A stretch of 64,000 nt of DNA from NCBI GenBank assembly GCA_018806985.1, contig JADANN010000166.1, positions 62,001-126,000 of the forward strand. The letters are read 5' to 3'. The stretch comes from Angiostrongylus vasorum. Its lineage: Eukaryota; Nematoda; Chromadorea; Rhabditida; Metastrongylidae. A model generated the notes under the pieces. The model saw nothing but the letters and a program-made list of their open reading frames with translations. It ran no database searches and was not told the DNA's origin. The position numbers and the translations under genes were made by a program. Of this stretch, positions 27,299 to 35,392 are shown piece by piece (position 1 is the stretch's first letter; the number at the start of each line of letters is the position of its first letter).

Positions 27299-30200
27299 CG
27301 ATATATATGTCTGAATATCCACCAGGTTATATTCAGTAACTCCTAGCCTGTTAAAGAACTAGCGGCACTGTTGCGCAGGGGGAACCAACCCAGCCAACTA
27401 GAAGGGTTCGGCACTTCAAACCGTTGCTCCGCACCGCAAATAATAGACCTGTGTTCCCGACTTATCAGAAATCGGCACAAATGCAGCAAACCTTTCAGCT
27501 GTCCAGAAGTCTCGACCACTTGTTCGAGTGATGGAGTAGACCCTGATACGGCACTATTGGAGGCCGTAATTCAGGGAGAAAAACTTACACGCAAACATGT
27601 GTTGGAGCCAGCATATTTAAAAATAGACGGTAAAAGACCCATTCGTTTACTCGAATGAATATTGCGTAATGGGCAAGACATTGGACAAGCTTCAGTAGGC
27701 ATAGTTTACAACCGGTTTTGTAATCTCAGCTGATGTAATTCAAACAAAATTCAACCTCATAAATTAATAAACGTTTCTAGACTAATAGTAAAATTAATTC
27801 ATTTTAAAAAGTTCATTTATTTTTTTGTAGATCGTAAAAAAACTCTTACGGAAGCTTCAAACCTACTGAGCACAACATCCTTCAATTCATTCAGAAATCC
27901 ACGTTTATCTTTGTTAAGCGATGTATCGACTTCGTCAAGCCATCGCTTCATAGATGGCAAACTAAAATAAAATGTATAACAACAGAGTTGTGTGCTGATT
28001 TCCTGCTCCAGAAAGTTAACCTTAAAACGAGGAAAGGGGTTTCAAGAATACAAGAAAGTATGGAAGAGAGCCGTACAAATAGAAAAAAATGTGTGAAAAA
28101 AATCAACATCCAAACTGTTGCTAATAATTTACGATTCGCCAAGATGCGTATTGATTTCAATAAAGCTTTTTTTACGGTAGTTTCTTTTGCGGCACAAGAC
28201 TCTTTTGCGGCACAAGACTTTTTGTGGCCCCCTTTCTACTACATTGATGGTTTTCCTATCATACGTACTGTGCCCAGCTGTCACTTTATAACGAACAGAA
28301 ACTGTTTCTCGGACAAGTTTTCTACTCTAATTGAGTTCAGTGACGTGAATGTTGCTTTTTGAACGGACGTGGCAAGAAATCTGTGCTACAGCTTTTCATA
28401 GAAGATCCGACATGAATAAGTGTACTCAGTGTACCTCAGCAGTGTGTTAGCAAACGATGCATGCTTACAACCACTGCATATTTTCGGAGCCCAAATATAG
28501 GATATAGATAACTTACAACAAAAACTTGATTTACTGCCGTATCTTGACTAGACGGTGTCCATAGCTATCAAACTGCGATGGCGACTTGAAGTTTACAATA
28601 CCAGGACAGCTTCTCACGCTGAGGTGTTCGACACTTCCACAATGAACCACAGCCAATATAGGAATCACCGTCGTACAATTTCGATGCAAAAGTGGAAAAT
28701 CTTCCTTCGGTTCAGGAACGCGGATGAATGCTTCTGGATAAACTTGGAAAAGCCCTGGCATGCTTAATTCTAGCCTTTAGGAAGAGCAAATCCTGTCCAG
28801 TGCTCAAACCACTAGTAAAATATGGCCTTTAGAGACCCGTCCTCACTGGTCATGTAGTCCCTGTACTTCTCGCATTCGTTTCGTTACCTTCCTACCGACA
28901 TCTATGGTTGGAGATGGTCCTATCAACGTCCGGAAACTTTAGGAGTGATTGTCTTCTCACCTCTTGGGCACGTTTAATAGCAGTAAAATTTCTTCCCAGA
29001 ATCCTAAGATAGCCTATTTCCATATCCTCACCAAAGTTAGTCGATAGCCTTATATCGAAGCCAAATGTGCTACTTTGTGACTAGGATTCTTCAACGAAAA
29101 CAGCTATTTTTCTAATGGAAGTGAATAATGAGTCGATAGACCGCTTGAGGATGGTGCAAGAACCTATCAAGTATTCAGTAATAACTATAAAAAATGTATT
29201 GGTTCCTCATCTCCAAGTAGAAGCAATTCATCAACTCCAAATGACTGCCATTAAGAATCATAAAGCACCACATTGTTTGACCATGAGAACCACCCTCCCC
29301 CAAAAAGCACAAAAGATTCACCACTGTCCTCAACAGTTTAATGTCTAGCACTACATGAATCAAACCTATAAAAAGAATGTTTGATCAATAATTGTGACTA
29401 CCAATATCAATACCAAGACCTACCACCGTCCTGATATTAAAGTCGCATGGTGGCAAATCTCCCTCGGATCCACAAGGGCCGCCACTGCCTGTGGTGGTGA
29501 AGACCTGAGGCAGGCTTTGGCCAGGCTGACCTCGGGATTCCAGGGAACCACAATGACTTAACCAGCAAACCTCCGAAAAATGGAGGTTATGAGGGGGGCC
29601 CGCACAACCAGTGACGACGGGAGCAATTCAGTATCAAGCATAAAGTAATTGTGACTATTGCTTCCTTTACAAGCACAACGAACTATGGTTATAACATAAT
29701 GCCAGAATAGATGGAGGACGACTGGAGAAAAAACCGGAATATACTTCACAAACAGTGCAAGGCCGAGTACTTAAAAGCCGATAGTACTGTAATTGAGCAG
29801 TGGATGCTTTCCCAGGTTAGCTGGACGACCCGCTTTCACAAGTAATTTATGCCTTGTCCATTTTTCGACCGTATCTCTCTCACACAATCGTCTTCTTGGC
29901 AATGGGATAGATCGAGCATAGTGACGACCACAATGATCAATGGTAAACCCACAAGTCGTTTCCACTTACAAATGCCGCTGGTTGATGAGATGCACAAGCG
30001 CTACTGCCATTCATGAAGATTTTCGTTCCAGAAGACACATGCACCCTCTTGGAGCCCACTTTGTTGTTCCGCTCACATGTGTCATCTGTTCTTCCCAGTA
30101 TATGACCGGTTCATATATGTTTCGCTACCGATGTTTACTCATCGGGATTACGAAAGATGGGGCAGTCTGAACTGCATATTTCGCCTTGATCTTCCGAATT

Positions 30201-33200
30201 CTCCTTATATTTCGGAAGACATCATTCAAGCGCTCTGTGGGTGATATACAGAATTCTCGACGTGGTCAAAATGTCCACGCTTTTGCTGCATAACAGAGCA
30301 CTCGGAAACCGAAAAACTGATGATGCTCTCCGTCCGTATAATTCGTCCTTCAGGTCCTCCATGTTCACTGAATGGGCTAGGTACACTTACTTCTGTTGGC
30401 AGGTTTTCTTTAAAATTTTTATTGCTTTTTATTTCTAGATAACCCGTCTCCAGGTCTACTGTACTGATCCCAGCACTTCCTACACTTGATTCGTTCCCTC
30501 GCATCCATTATCCACGAAGATCTCCCAACTTTTATGTGCCGCTTCAGCTACTGCTTGAAGATCTTCATGTCGTAGAATTCTGGTCGACTCGGTTCTCCTT
30601 GGAGTCCTGAGACAGCCGGGCTGGAGCGTTTCCTATTAAACTGCAGAGAGTGATTATTTCCCAGACAAGTCCGGCACCAATTTCCCGACCCCGGAGAGAT
30701 GAAAGGCTTGATTAGCCCGTAGAGGAATCGAACTAGCACCATGTTCGTGATGACCGACATCACTACCACTGTGCAATCCGTCCCATCGTAGCTACGATGG
30801 TAGTTTCTGTAATCAGAGAACCATTCATTTCGACTCATAGATGACAAAACAGAGTGAACTCGTGGCTCTTAGCATCTTGGGTTTTTTATGAACTACCTGT
30901 TATTTCGATCCATGCATAGCTCGGCACTCTCCTACTTCGTTGAGTTTGTTGATAGCACTGCCCTTGCATCAGTGGCATCCGAAAAGGTAAAGATGTCGTC
31001 ATGCATACGAAGATTTTATAGGAAATTCGCATCAGTGCGTATGCTCTTCCCGTTCCTACTCAGCAACATCATTACCTACAGTGATGCGGTAATAATTAAC
31101 TTCTGCGATATAGTGTTGTTTTATTGCTCGCCTTTCCCTATATAAATAGAACGGGATCGATGGGGAATTATTTTGTTGTACTGATCAGTTCACATAAGGC
31201 TATTACGCAAGCTCTTAGTGTGGATAACCTTTTGGCGTTTTCGCCTTCTTCAATTCAGAGGAGAAACTGTATTTTCATGATGCAATTAGAGTAACGGTTC
31301 TTTAGAGTTCATATACAGTACATATACACTCCTTGGTCGATGACCGATTGGATCGTATGCACTGGTGGGGATACACAATGAACAGTTCCAATTGATTTCA
31401 GTAGGCACTACGTGTGAAGAAAATTAGGCATCAACCCATGTGAGAACACCACTGAGTTGTTCTGGATAAAACTGTGCTTGTTCAATCCTCTCGCCTCCAA
31501 ATAAGAACCTCAAACATAAAGCTCAAAAAGGAAAAGATCTGCATACAGGGACTACCTTCCACCTTGAAGAGAATAGTCTATTTTATCATCAGCAGGTTGT
31601 ATACAGAGCACCTATTAACATCATTTACTGTTATCATGTAAACATTTGCATTCCAAATCACATGACCCAAGGCCCTCGTGCTTGCCCTATATTACTACTT
31701 CCCCGCAACCATCGGGAACATTACCGAACAAAGCAACATCGCCTGGTGGCTCGACACTGTGACCTCCTCAGCATAGTTCAAGCATGGGTAGCGTCATGGT
31801 ATTTTTTGTACACTGTTTGCACCGTTTACATCACTATTCAATTAGATCGGTAAGAATCCCCAAAGTCATCATATTTATCTTACTGCTTTACTCCATAAAA
31901 AATCGCAACCGTTAACTCTACTTGCATGTGGCCACTACGGTCTACTTCCGTAGACGGGTGATTGCTAGTAGTATTAACAGGGTTTAAAAAAAATTTGGCT
32001 GAGGGAAAGACAAAGCAAGGGTCACGTTTGGTGTGGTGGATGGCATGAGAACTCCCTGTAAGGGTAATGAGAAGTTCAAAATCCAACGGAGGTCCCGCGT
32101 TTTGCTCGTAGTTCAGTGTTCTCACAGTTGTTTCTATGACTGAATTTTGATGCCCACAATTTTCGCTCAAACTGACTACTGCCATTTTCAGAAAAAAAAT
32201 TGCTAGAGGGAGAGAAACGAAGTTCTCATTAAACAATTTCCCAACTGAAAAAGTGATAATGATCGCATTCATAACATAGCGAAATCATTATATAAAAAAT
32301 ACTCAACTGGAAAGTCCTTGGAGCAAAGCATTTGCATAGCAGGTATTACCAAGATTATGTAATCCTGGAACTCCCACTGGTTTAGAATCTGGAATTTTAC
32401 TATAAGGTATATTCTCAGAAGAGTATAAGCGTAAATGTAATCAACTAAAACAATCAAAATGTTAGACACACTAGTCTAGCAGTAAGTTACACTGTAAGTA
32501 ACAGAAGACGGCGAGTTGCGCACTCAGTGATCGGAGGCGCCTTGCCATACACAGGGATCGATCCCCGCGCACAAGGCTCACCAAACCTTCCATCATTCCG
32601 GCGTCGGCAAATTAGTACCAGACTTGTCTGGGAGGATAGCAGCACTGGTTGCTCGATACATCGGTAGGCAACCTCGAGTGATTGTAAAAGCCAGATATGC
32701 ATTCAATCACCTCCAACGATGCTTAATTAAGTCGAGTGCATGGCGCACCCCTCAGGGATTGATCAACGAGGAAAGCTTCATCCTTTATCCTTTATGTCTA
32801 ACAAACAGACCATTGGTAACATTTTCGGACTAAATATTGGAAAGAAAAAACGTCGCCGATGCCCTATGAAACCCTCGCACATGTCGGCGACAATGAGAAC
32901 TGCCGAACTGTGTATTATGAGCGAAGGTCGAACTGTCTCAGCAGTACCACTTCATAGATATGTGACCTGTAAAGTTCAAAACGGAACACTTGAAGTCAGG
33001 AATACTACTTTGTTCATTTAATGGAAATTCTCTTACCCTGGAATCAATGAGATAATTCATGCTTCAGAGAAGCACTATATGCCTCTTTTTAGTACAACGA
33101 TTTAGACAAAACTTTGGTTGATTACTTATTTTTAAGACACAAACTGTAAACAAAACTAATGAAAATAAATTAGTACGAAATAAGTAACTATGGAAAAATG

Positions 33201-35044
33201 AACGATGCATTCTAAACGAGAAACAACAGCGACCGACGGGACTCCAATACTGCCTTCTCCGTGCGTGACCAATCGATGCCGACCTCCATAAAAACAAGAA
33301 ACACGGAATGTATAACCAACGGCACTCAGTAGTGCTACCAACAGTCTAACAAATACCATTACCAAAGGGTCGAAATAACTATTTGAGAAAATCTCTTGGC
33401 CCCAAGAACAATTCTCTGGTCTCTTGAAGCAAAAGTAACTCCTTAACGATATCGATGTAAATCGACCTTCATTTAATCTCAGTATAAATCACTAATGTAC
33501 CTTGTTTCACTGATAACTTAAAACGAGGTCGTTACAAATATTTATTCAGTCATTCCTCCCAACGGCTTACCGTCTTATCCTGGGTAGGAAGTGTTCCTGG
33601 GTTTCGGGCTGCGATGTAAAGCGGCGGAATTCACCACTCTGGTAGGGTCTCCCAAGCTCAGGAGTCTAGCATTTCCATCAGGAAGCCCAGCTAAGAGTAA
33701 AGCAATATCAGGATCTGTCACCGTCCTGGTACCAAACTAGTCGCATGGTGGAAAATCTCCCTCTTATCCAGAAGGGCGGCAACTGTCTGTGATGGTGACG
33801 ACCTTGGGCAAACTTTGGCTTGGCTGACCTCGGCATTTCAGGGAACCACAATGACCAAACCAGCAAAATCCCGTAAAAATGGATACAATGCTGGGGCCCG
33901 CACAACCAGTGAGGACGGGCCATCCAAGTTTTCAGCTGTTCCGATGTACTCGTCTTCCTCAGAGACGATGATCCGAGTTAAGAGTATGAGTATGACCACG
34001 ACTATCAGTAAAAAACAATCCTGTACATAAGAGCATCTTTGGCTGAGTATGCCTCATCCGAGAGGTGCTCCACTAAAGAAGATCCGGATCGATACGCCAA
34101 CGAAGACACCACATCGCGAAGAAAGACTGTGGACATCGACTTGGATAATCGGCTCTGAGGAAAATGAAGAAGTCGGAACGTTAGTGAAATAAATATTAAT
34201 AACAAATTCGTGTTAGCTTATCAATGAAGCAAGGTACATTAATTCCTTAACGTTTACACAGAAACAGCACTGAGCTATATTGTTGTTGCTTCTCAAAGGG
34301 ACTAACTATGAATCTGACTACGTGAAACTACGCGAGCAAGACAACAAGGATATCGAATGAACTAAACAGCTTTATTACTACGAGTTAAGAATTCTTTGTT
34401 ATGCAACTTAGTGATGACAGAATAGTCTCCGTGAATTTTATGACGTAGTTTAGATAAGTATGTCAAGCGTACGGACATACGAATGGCTTGAAAAAACCTG
34501 GGGTAAGTAACACTAAAATAAGACCGCCAAAAGACGGAGAACCTCAACAAATATCAAAAATTGAAACAATTATATTCGATCCTAACCAGATTATACATCT
34601 TCTCGAGAAATATTTCGCGACCCTACCTATTATGGTAGCACCAAACTCTGGAGTTTTTAGAGCATCGAAAATCATAAAACGAGGGAATTATGAGAAAATT
34701 TGTAGGTCTTCGATGATTAGGAGTGTTCCACTGAAGTGAAAAACGTTGTTTAAGCATCTAATCTTGCAATTAAAGTTTAACCTTTGGTAACCTCGAACGG
34801 CTTCCAGCTCACGCACCGTGGCATTAAGCCATATTTATATTGCCTCTGAATCTCAGCAAAAGTTAATTTGCTGCCACCAAGCTCTAACGGATCTCATAGG
34901 ATCTAAAGGAAGGATAACAAAAATACACTCACACGATCGCCTTTTCGGATTTGTCGCATGAAAATAGAACACCGCCGCCAGGACAGTACCGCTGAGTACA
35001 GCACCAGTCAGCAGAACACCGCGCGTGATGAGTGGTTCCGACAT
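3687..35044 (-). CDS. USP30: USP30-type ubiquitin-specific protease, 13 exons
   Basis: This gene encodes a C19-family deubiquitinase most like USP30, which in animals sits in the mitochondrial outer membrane and removes ubiquitin to oppose mitophagy. Exons: 34933..35044, 32308..32388, 27867..27961, 27059..27142, 25313..25425, 25092..25183, 22427..22526, 22170..22223 (or from 22161), 21935..22066, 12094..12228, 9093..9229, 6500..6659 and 3687..3800. The product is about 470 residues (human 517). The N-terminus has a membrane segment at residues 9-28 followed by basic NPKRR. The Cys box [18 protein letters not shown] places the nucleophile near Cys54. A split zinc ribbon (CCHSNC, then CDRC) follows, then [11 protein letters not shown], the His box SGHFVTYRR (about His411), and the C-terminal [11 protein letters not shown]. 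Human-like [11 protein letters not shown] and LPQ motifs separate it from other USPs. All exon phases agree except exon 2 to exon 3, where one base is missing at the donor. Introns are full of repeats, and intron 9 holds another gene. Confidence 0.93.
3947..4101. repeat. TA/TG-rich microsatellite in USP30 intron 12
   Basis: Alternating purine-pyrimidine repeats, (TA)n at both ends with TATG and CATG variants between. Tyr/Ile/His-rich ORFs read through it on both strands are artefacts. Confidence 0.95.
4105..4400 (+). repeat. SINE C copy
   Basis: The head has an A-box-like TAGCGCAATG and, about 35 bp later, a B-box-like AGTTCGATC, so this looks like a tRNA-derived SINE. The body ends in 'gtagatgtgacg'. 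Related copies lie near 39.7, 40.2 and 46.1 kb, with reversed tails near 1.3, 25.9 and 30.4 kb. Confidence 0.75.
4840..4935 (+). repeat. SINE B tail fragment
   Basis: It resembles the SINE B 3' part (compare 6400-6478): a cat-cat-tgtggttgga block, 'taccctgatatgaaa' and 'taggtagcaaataaagag'. Confidence 0.55.
5095..5650 (+). mobile_element. Mariner transposase relic, C-terminal half
   Basis: This is a decayed Tc1/mariner-type transposon. Conceptual translation, with frame changes, gives [20 protein letters not shown] (mariner catalytic-domain start), then PPYSPNLS (the usual PPYSPDLSP), then in another frame FLCEKCF and [13 protein letters not shown] at the C-terminus. Stops and frameshifts make it inactive. 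The DNA-binding half is absent, and terminal inverted repeats were not identified. It lies in USP30 intron 12. Confidence 0.82.
6100..6170 (+). repeat. SINE B tail fragment
   Basis: It contains 'ctcagcataccctggtatg' and 'gcagttaataaaaagtgat', the terminal part of SINE B without the head. Confidence 0.55.
6195..6478 (+). repeat. SINE B copy beside USP30 exon 12
   Basis: The best copy of the second SINE-like family. Internal boxes resemble a tRNA promoter: GTGTGGTGGTGAAC (A-box-like) and GGGTTCGATCTCC (B-box-like). It ends about 22 bp from the edge of USP30 exon 12, on the intron side of its splice donor. Confidence 0.75.
6500..6659 (-). CDS. USP30: USP30 exon 12: catalytic histidine box
   Basis: The acceptor is ATTTTCAG and the donor AAG|GTGTGT. 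It encodes [20 protein letters not shown] and TWYLTNDAK. The third catalytic position (four residues after Trp) is Asn. Confidence 0.93.
6960..7570 (-). mobile_element. Mariner transposase relic, N-terminal to central part
   Basis: On the minus strand a degenerate mariner transposase can be followed: [11 protein letters not shown] (usual KWVPHEL), [18 protein letters not shown] (usual RIVTCDEKW), then [11 protein letters not shown] (usual YSFLNPGETIT) and [15 protein letters not shown]. Several stops and deletions show it is dead. It is a second, independent mariner copy, opposite in direction to the one at 5.1-5.65 kb. Confidence 0.75.
7571..8650. other. USP30 intron 11 sequence, no gene seen
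   Basis: AT-rich intronic sequence. An 114-codon minus-strand ORF at 7828-8172 has no motif or splice context that I recognise. Confidence 0.6.
8655..8965 (+). repeat. SINE B copy with poly-T stretch
   Basis: The core at 8770-8965 matches SINE B (tRNA-like GTGTGGCGGATAGGGACG and GGGTTCGAAGCCC). It is preceded by a T14 run. At 8660-8700 a short reversed piece of the SINE B head is present. Confidence 0.65.
9093..9229 (-). CDS. USP30: USP30 exon 11: linker
   Basis: The acceptor is ATTTCTAG and the donor GA|GTGAGT. It encodes a polar, basic linker without an ATG. Its phases (0 in, 2 out) fit exons 10 and 12 exactly. Confidence 0.82.
9888..10142 (+). repeat. SINE A copy in USP30 intron 10
   Basis: Forward copy: A-box-like GTGGCGCAGTGG near 9902 and B-box-like GGTATCGATCC about 35 bp later, then the conserved body and the 'ctttatcct' tail. 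Confidence 0.85.
10143..11431. other. USP30 intron 10, mostly unique sequence
   Basis: No exon or clear element was recognised, except 10845-10985, a reversed partial copy related to SINE A. It carries the B-box-like GGATCGAACC. Confidence 0.55.
11432..11709 (-). repeat. SINE A copy in USP30 intron 10
   Basis: Near full-length reversed copy: the plus strand runs from the 'ggataaagttct' tail to 'ccaccgcaccacacacgccc', the reversed tRNA-like head. Confidence 0.87.
12094..12228 (-). CDS. USP30: USP30 exon 10
   Basis: The acceptor is GTTTTCAG and the donor GAG|GTTAGG. It encodes [12 protein letters not shown], the USP30 form (LPQCLCIHLQRL) of the USP LxLHLKRF motif. Confidence 0.93.
13261..13270 (+). 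promoter_or_regulatory. TATA-like element of the nested Cys-rich gene
   Basis: CTATATATAC lies 57-66 bp before the ATG at 13327, a fitting distance for a TATA box with a short leader. Confidence 0.45.
13327..14959 (+). CDS. Secreted Cys/Gln-rich repeat protein (ABU/PQN, DUF1096-like), frameshifted
   Basis: Two exons: 13327..13380 encodes an 18-residue signal peptide core ([18 protein letters not shown]) and ends at a perfect GTAAGT donor; exon 2 starts at 13657 after TTTTTAG. The mature protein is about 430 residues with about 13 modules of C-x3-C-x3-C-x3-C (for example [39 protein letters not shown]), separated by Gln/Pro spacers. This resembles the nematode ABU/PQN group (DUF1096), secreted proteins linked in C. 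elegans to pharyngeal cuticle and the ER stress response; that function is inferred. At a CCCC run (14627-14630) the reading frame breaks: the original frame stays open to 14928 but loses the cysteine pattern, while the +1 frame resumes it and stops at 14957-14959. Removing one C would join them. The gene lies inside USP30 intron 9 on the opposite strand. Confidence 0.85.
15316..15321 (+). terminator. Possible poly(A) signal of the Cys-rich gene
   Basis: The first canonical AATAAA after the stop at 14959, 357 bp downstream. Confidence 0.4.
15322..16639. other. USP30 intron 9, no gene seen
   Basis: AT-rich sequence without a recognised repeat or exon. ORFs here are short and low in complexity. 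Confidence 0.55.
16640..17480 (-). mobile_element. RTE-type non-LTR retrotransposon fragment, reversed
   Basis: On the minus strand a decayed RTE reverse transcriptase can be read: [20 protein letters not shown], then [16 protein letters not shown] and FLDVK, parallel to EAVMEAFG...[12 protein letters not shown]...[10 protein letters not shown] in the plus-strand copy next to it. Upstream (towards 17480) are traces of the finger region. It stops before the catalytic ADD box, so it is truncated, and it contains stop codons. Confidence 0.75.
17510..18745 (+). mobile_element. RTE-type non-LTR retrotransposon, 5' truncated and decayed
   Basis: It encodes the second half of an RTE-clade reverse transcriptase, across frameshifts: [42 protein letters not shown] (the ADD catalytic box, here LADD where FADD is usual), and then the C-terminal region [37 protein letters not shown] and [11 protein letters not shown]. 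The 3' end has short GTGACCAAGGTGA-like units near 18717-18735, as RTE elements often do. About 200 bp after the ADD box are deleted. It is not autonomous. Its 5' end faces the reversed fragment at 16640-17480. Confidence 0.92.
18746..19628. other. USP30 intron 9, no gene seen
   Basis: No recognised exon or repeat. Confidence 0.5.
19629..20251. repeat. Long inverted repeat (fold-back element)
   Basis: The arm at 19629-19858 pairs with the reverse complement of 20021-20251, leaving a loop of about 165 bp. Shared blocks in order include GACGAAAAAGCT, GGAAAAGTCAA, TTGACTGCA, CCTCCATAACCAAAA, AAGATTTCAA, TTTCACGTGGAGACCAAC. The arms are similar but not identical, roughly 75-80% by eye. No transposase is seen. 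It may be a non-autonomous fold-back DNA element or two head-on copies of an unknown repeat. Confidence 0.8.
20252..21353. other. USP30 intron 9, no gene seen
   Basis: AT-rich; contains a short gaatgaatgaatga run near 20975. No exon recognised. Confidence 0.5.
21354..21779 (+). CDS. Possible small secreted protein, unrecognised
   Basis: A 141-codon open frame beginning with a hydrophobic stretch ([13 protein letters not shown]) that could be a signal peptide, followed by a Cys-containing section ([15 protein letters not shown]). There is no ATG in frame near the start, only GTG at 21354, so a first exon upstream would be needed. It lies in USP30 intron 9 on the opposite strand, like the Cys-rich gene. 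I do not recognise a family. It may be a chance ORF. Confidence 0.25.
   Translation: MLSQFALVTVVSLLLLLRSKQSVSNIPPKCRTKSNGPSSNYIAINSANYHVTQVALPQNASQRVFDCVKSPCRSCSSFHLCPMGTLPTQCKSIYILKCTQQDKPISSYQPAYDQDLSTSYSSLTRWPKIIVPCQLLHNSLR
21935..22066 (-). CDS. USP30: USP30 exon 9: second zinc-ribbon knuckle
   Basis: The acceptor is TTTTTACAG and the donor AAG|GTAAGG. It encodes ETLLKKYF and TCDRC (human DHCLHHF and VCDNC). It is followed by a 9.7 kb intron. Confidence 0.9.
22170..22223 (-). CDS. USP30: USP30 exon 8
   Basis: The acceptor is CTTCTTATAG. It encodes [15 protein letters not shown] (human PVRFDTFDSLSLSIP). The donor may be TTC|GTGGGA (end 22170) or ACG|GTGGCT (end 22161); both keep the frame. 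Confidence 0.83.
22427..22526 (-). CDS. USP30: USP30 exon 7: first zinc-ribbon knuckle
   Basis: The acceptor is TTTTTTCAG and the donor AAG|GTGACG. It encodes [20 protein letters not shown], matching human PFHGRL and MVCKHC. Confidence 0.87.
22527..23629. other. USP30 intron 6, left part, no gene seen
   Basis: Unique-looking AT-rich sequence without recognised elements. Confidence 0.5.
23630..23915 (+). repeat. SINE A copy in USP30 intron 6
   Basis: Forward, full-length: GTGTGGCGCGGTGGC head, B-box-like GGAATCGATCC, body and 'tatcctttatcctt' tail. Confidence 0.88.
25092..25183 (-). CDS. USP30: USP30 exon 6
   Basis: The acceptor is TTTACAG and the donor AAAAG|GTATCT. It encodes a Gly/Ser-rich linker. 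It is supported mainly by phase: it enters in phase 0 and leaves in phase 2, as its neighbours require. Confidence 0.75.
25313..25425 (-). CDS. USP30: USP30 exon 5
   Basis: The acceptor is CTGTTTAG and the donor GAG|GTGAAT. It encodes [11 protein letters not shown], the counterpart of the USP EQDAHELF motif. Confidence 0.87.
25641..25850. repeat. TA/TG microsatellite upstream of USP30 exon 5
   Basis: The core is an uninterrupted (AT)n of about 60 bp at 25719-25779, flanked by TACATA and TATG variants. It lies in USP30 intron 4, about 215 bp beyond the acceptor of exon 5. Confidence 0.95.
25866..25990 (-). repeat. SINE C tail, reversed
   Basis: 'ttcacatctactgt' and 'cagcacttcttgc' are the reverse complement of the SINE C end (compare 4360-4400). 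Confidence 0.55.
27059..27142 (-). CDS. USP30: USP30 exon 4
   Basis: The acceptor is TTGTTAG and the donor ATTG|GTGAGT. It encodes LNDAS and [11 protein letters not shown], matching human EVLDAS and RMYRWQISS. Confidence 0.85.
27195..27305. repeat. TA-rich microsatellite next to USP30 exon 4
   Basis: TATATG and TACATA units with a (TA)n core at 27259-27291, starting about 50 bp upstream (minus strand) of USP30 exon 4. Confidence 0.9.
27867..27961 (-). CDS. USP30: USP30 exon 3
   Basis: The acceptor is TTATTTTAG and the donor GCTCA|GTAGGT. It encodes [12 protein letters not shown], matching human USP30 CPAFIRWLEEF. Confidence 0.85.
28000..29417. other. USP30 intron 2, left part
   Basis: No recognised exon. 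A 76-codon minus-strand ORF at 28531-28761 looks protein-like but has no place in the USP30 frame and no recognised family. Confidence 0.4.
29418..29630 (+). repeat. R5 repeat, partial
   Basis: It carries the R5 core: 'ccgtcctgat', 'gtcgcatggtggcaaatctc', 'actgcctgtggtggtgaaga', 'tttggccaggctgacctcgg', and 'cccgcacaaccagtgacgac'. The reading frame that opens with MxKPxKLRK in other copies has a stop after MT here. Confidence 0.75.
30440..30790 (-). repeat. SINE C tail plus SINE A-like segment, reversed
   Basis: The same two-block arrangement as at 1277-1605. The right block has 'cccgaccccggagagatgaa' and a B-box-like 'ggaatcgaac'. Confidence 0.55.
30791..31929. other. USP30 intron 2, no gene seen
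   Basis: AT-rich; no recognised exon. Confidence 0.45.
31930..32160 (+). repeat. SINE B copy close to USP30 exon 2
   Basis: Head 'gacgggtgattgctagtag', A-box-like GGTGTGGTGGATGGC; the B box is degraded. It ends about 150 bp from exon 2 of USP30. Confidence 0.6.
32308..32388 (-). CDS. USP30: USP30 exon 2: catalytic cysteine box
   Basis: The acceptor is ATTCCAG. It encodes SKPVGVPG followed by the Cys box with the nucleophile in LGNTCYAN. As written it ends in phase 1 (CCA|GTTGAG), but exon 3 needs phase 2; one extra G would give AG|GTTGAG. Confidence 0.92.
32505..32797 (+). repeat. SINE A copy in USP30 intron 1
   Basis: Forward. The A box is degraded, but the B-box-like GGGATCGATCCCCGCG and the whole body to 'tcatcctttatcc' are well kept. 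Confidence 0.88.
33553..34150 (+). repeat. R5 repeat, longest copy
   Basis: Runs from the 'cttaccgtcttatcctggg' leader through 'gtcctggtaccaaactagtc', 'gacctcggcatttcaggg' to an ORF start [10 protein letters not shown] at about 33851 that continues to 34030. A similar start is seen at 37881 (MAKPGKLRKN). R5 could be the 5' end of a longer retrotransposon; no polymerase is attached in this window. Confidence 0.7.
34933..35044 (-). CDS. USP30: USP30 exon 1: start and membrane anchor
   Basis: It starts at ATG 35044. Residues 9-28 are hydrophobic ([20 protein letters not shown]) and are followed by HATNPKRR, the layout of a signal-anchored outer-membrane protein. The donor is GTGAGT in phase 1. 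Confidence 0.9.
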
Positions 35045-35116
35045 CGTTCGAGTATCCTGTGTCTACATCGAGATTGAAGCATATATAGATTACACACCAC
35101 TGTGTTTTGTTTTCAA

Positions 35117-35392
35117 AGGGGGCGAGTATGGTGCAGTGGTCGGAGGCTCCCTGCAGTACACATGGGATCGATCCCAGCGCCAGTGGCCCACCAAGCCTTC
35201 CATCCCTCTGGGGTCGGCAAATTGGTACCAGACTTGTGTGGGAAGACAGCAGCACTGGTTCGGTACATCAGTAGGCCACCGCGAGTTATTGTGTAAAGGC
35301 CAGATATGCATTTAACAACCTCCAAGCGAGCCTAATGAAGTCAAATGTACGACACATCCTAAGAGACTAATCAACGCCGAGAGCTTTATCCA
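35117..35392 (+). repeat. SINE A copy 73 bp upstream of the USP30 start
   Basis: Forward copy with A-box-like TATGGTGCAGTGG, B-box-like GGGATCGATCCC and full tail. It points away from USP30, with its tRNA-like head nearest to the gene, so it occupies the proximal promoter or leader region. Confidence 0.88.

Noticed and set aside
28531..28761. 76-codon minus-strand ORF with protein-like text
   Set aside because: It lies between USP30 exons 2 and 3, where the family has no insertion, and I recognise no homology or good splice sites.
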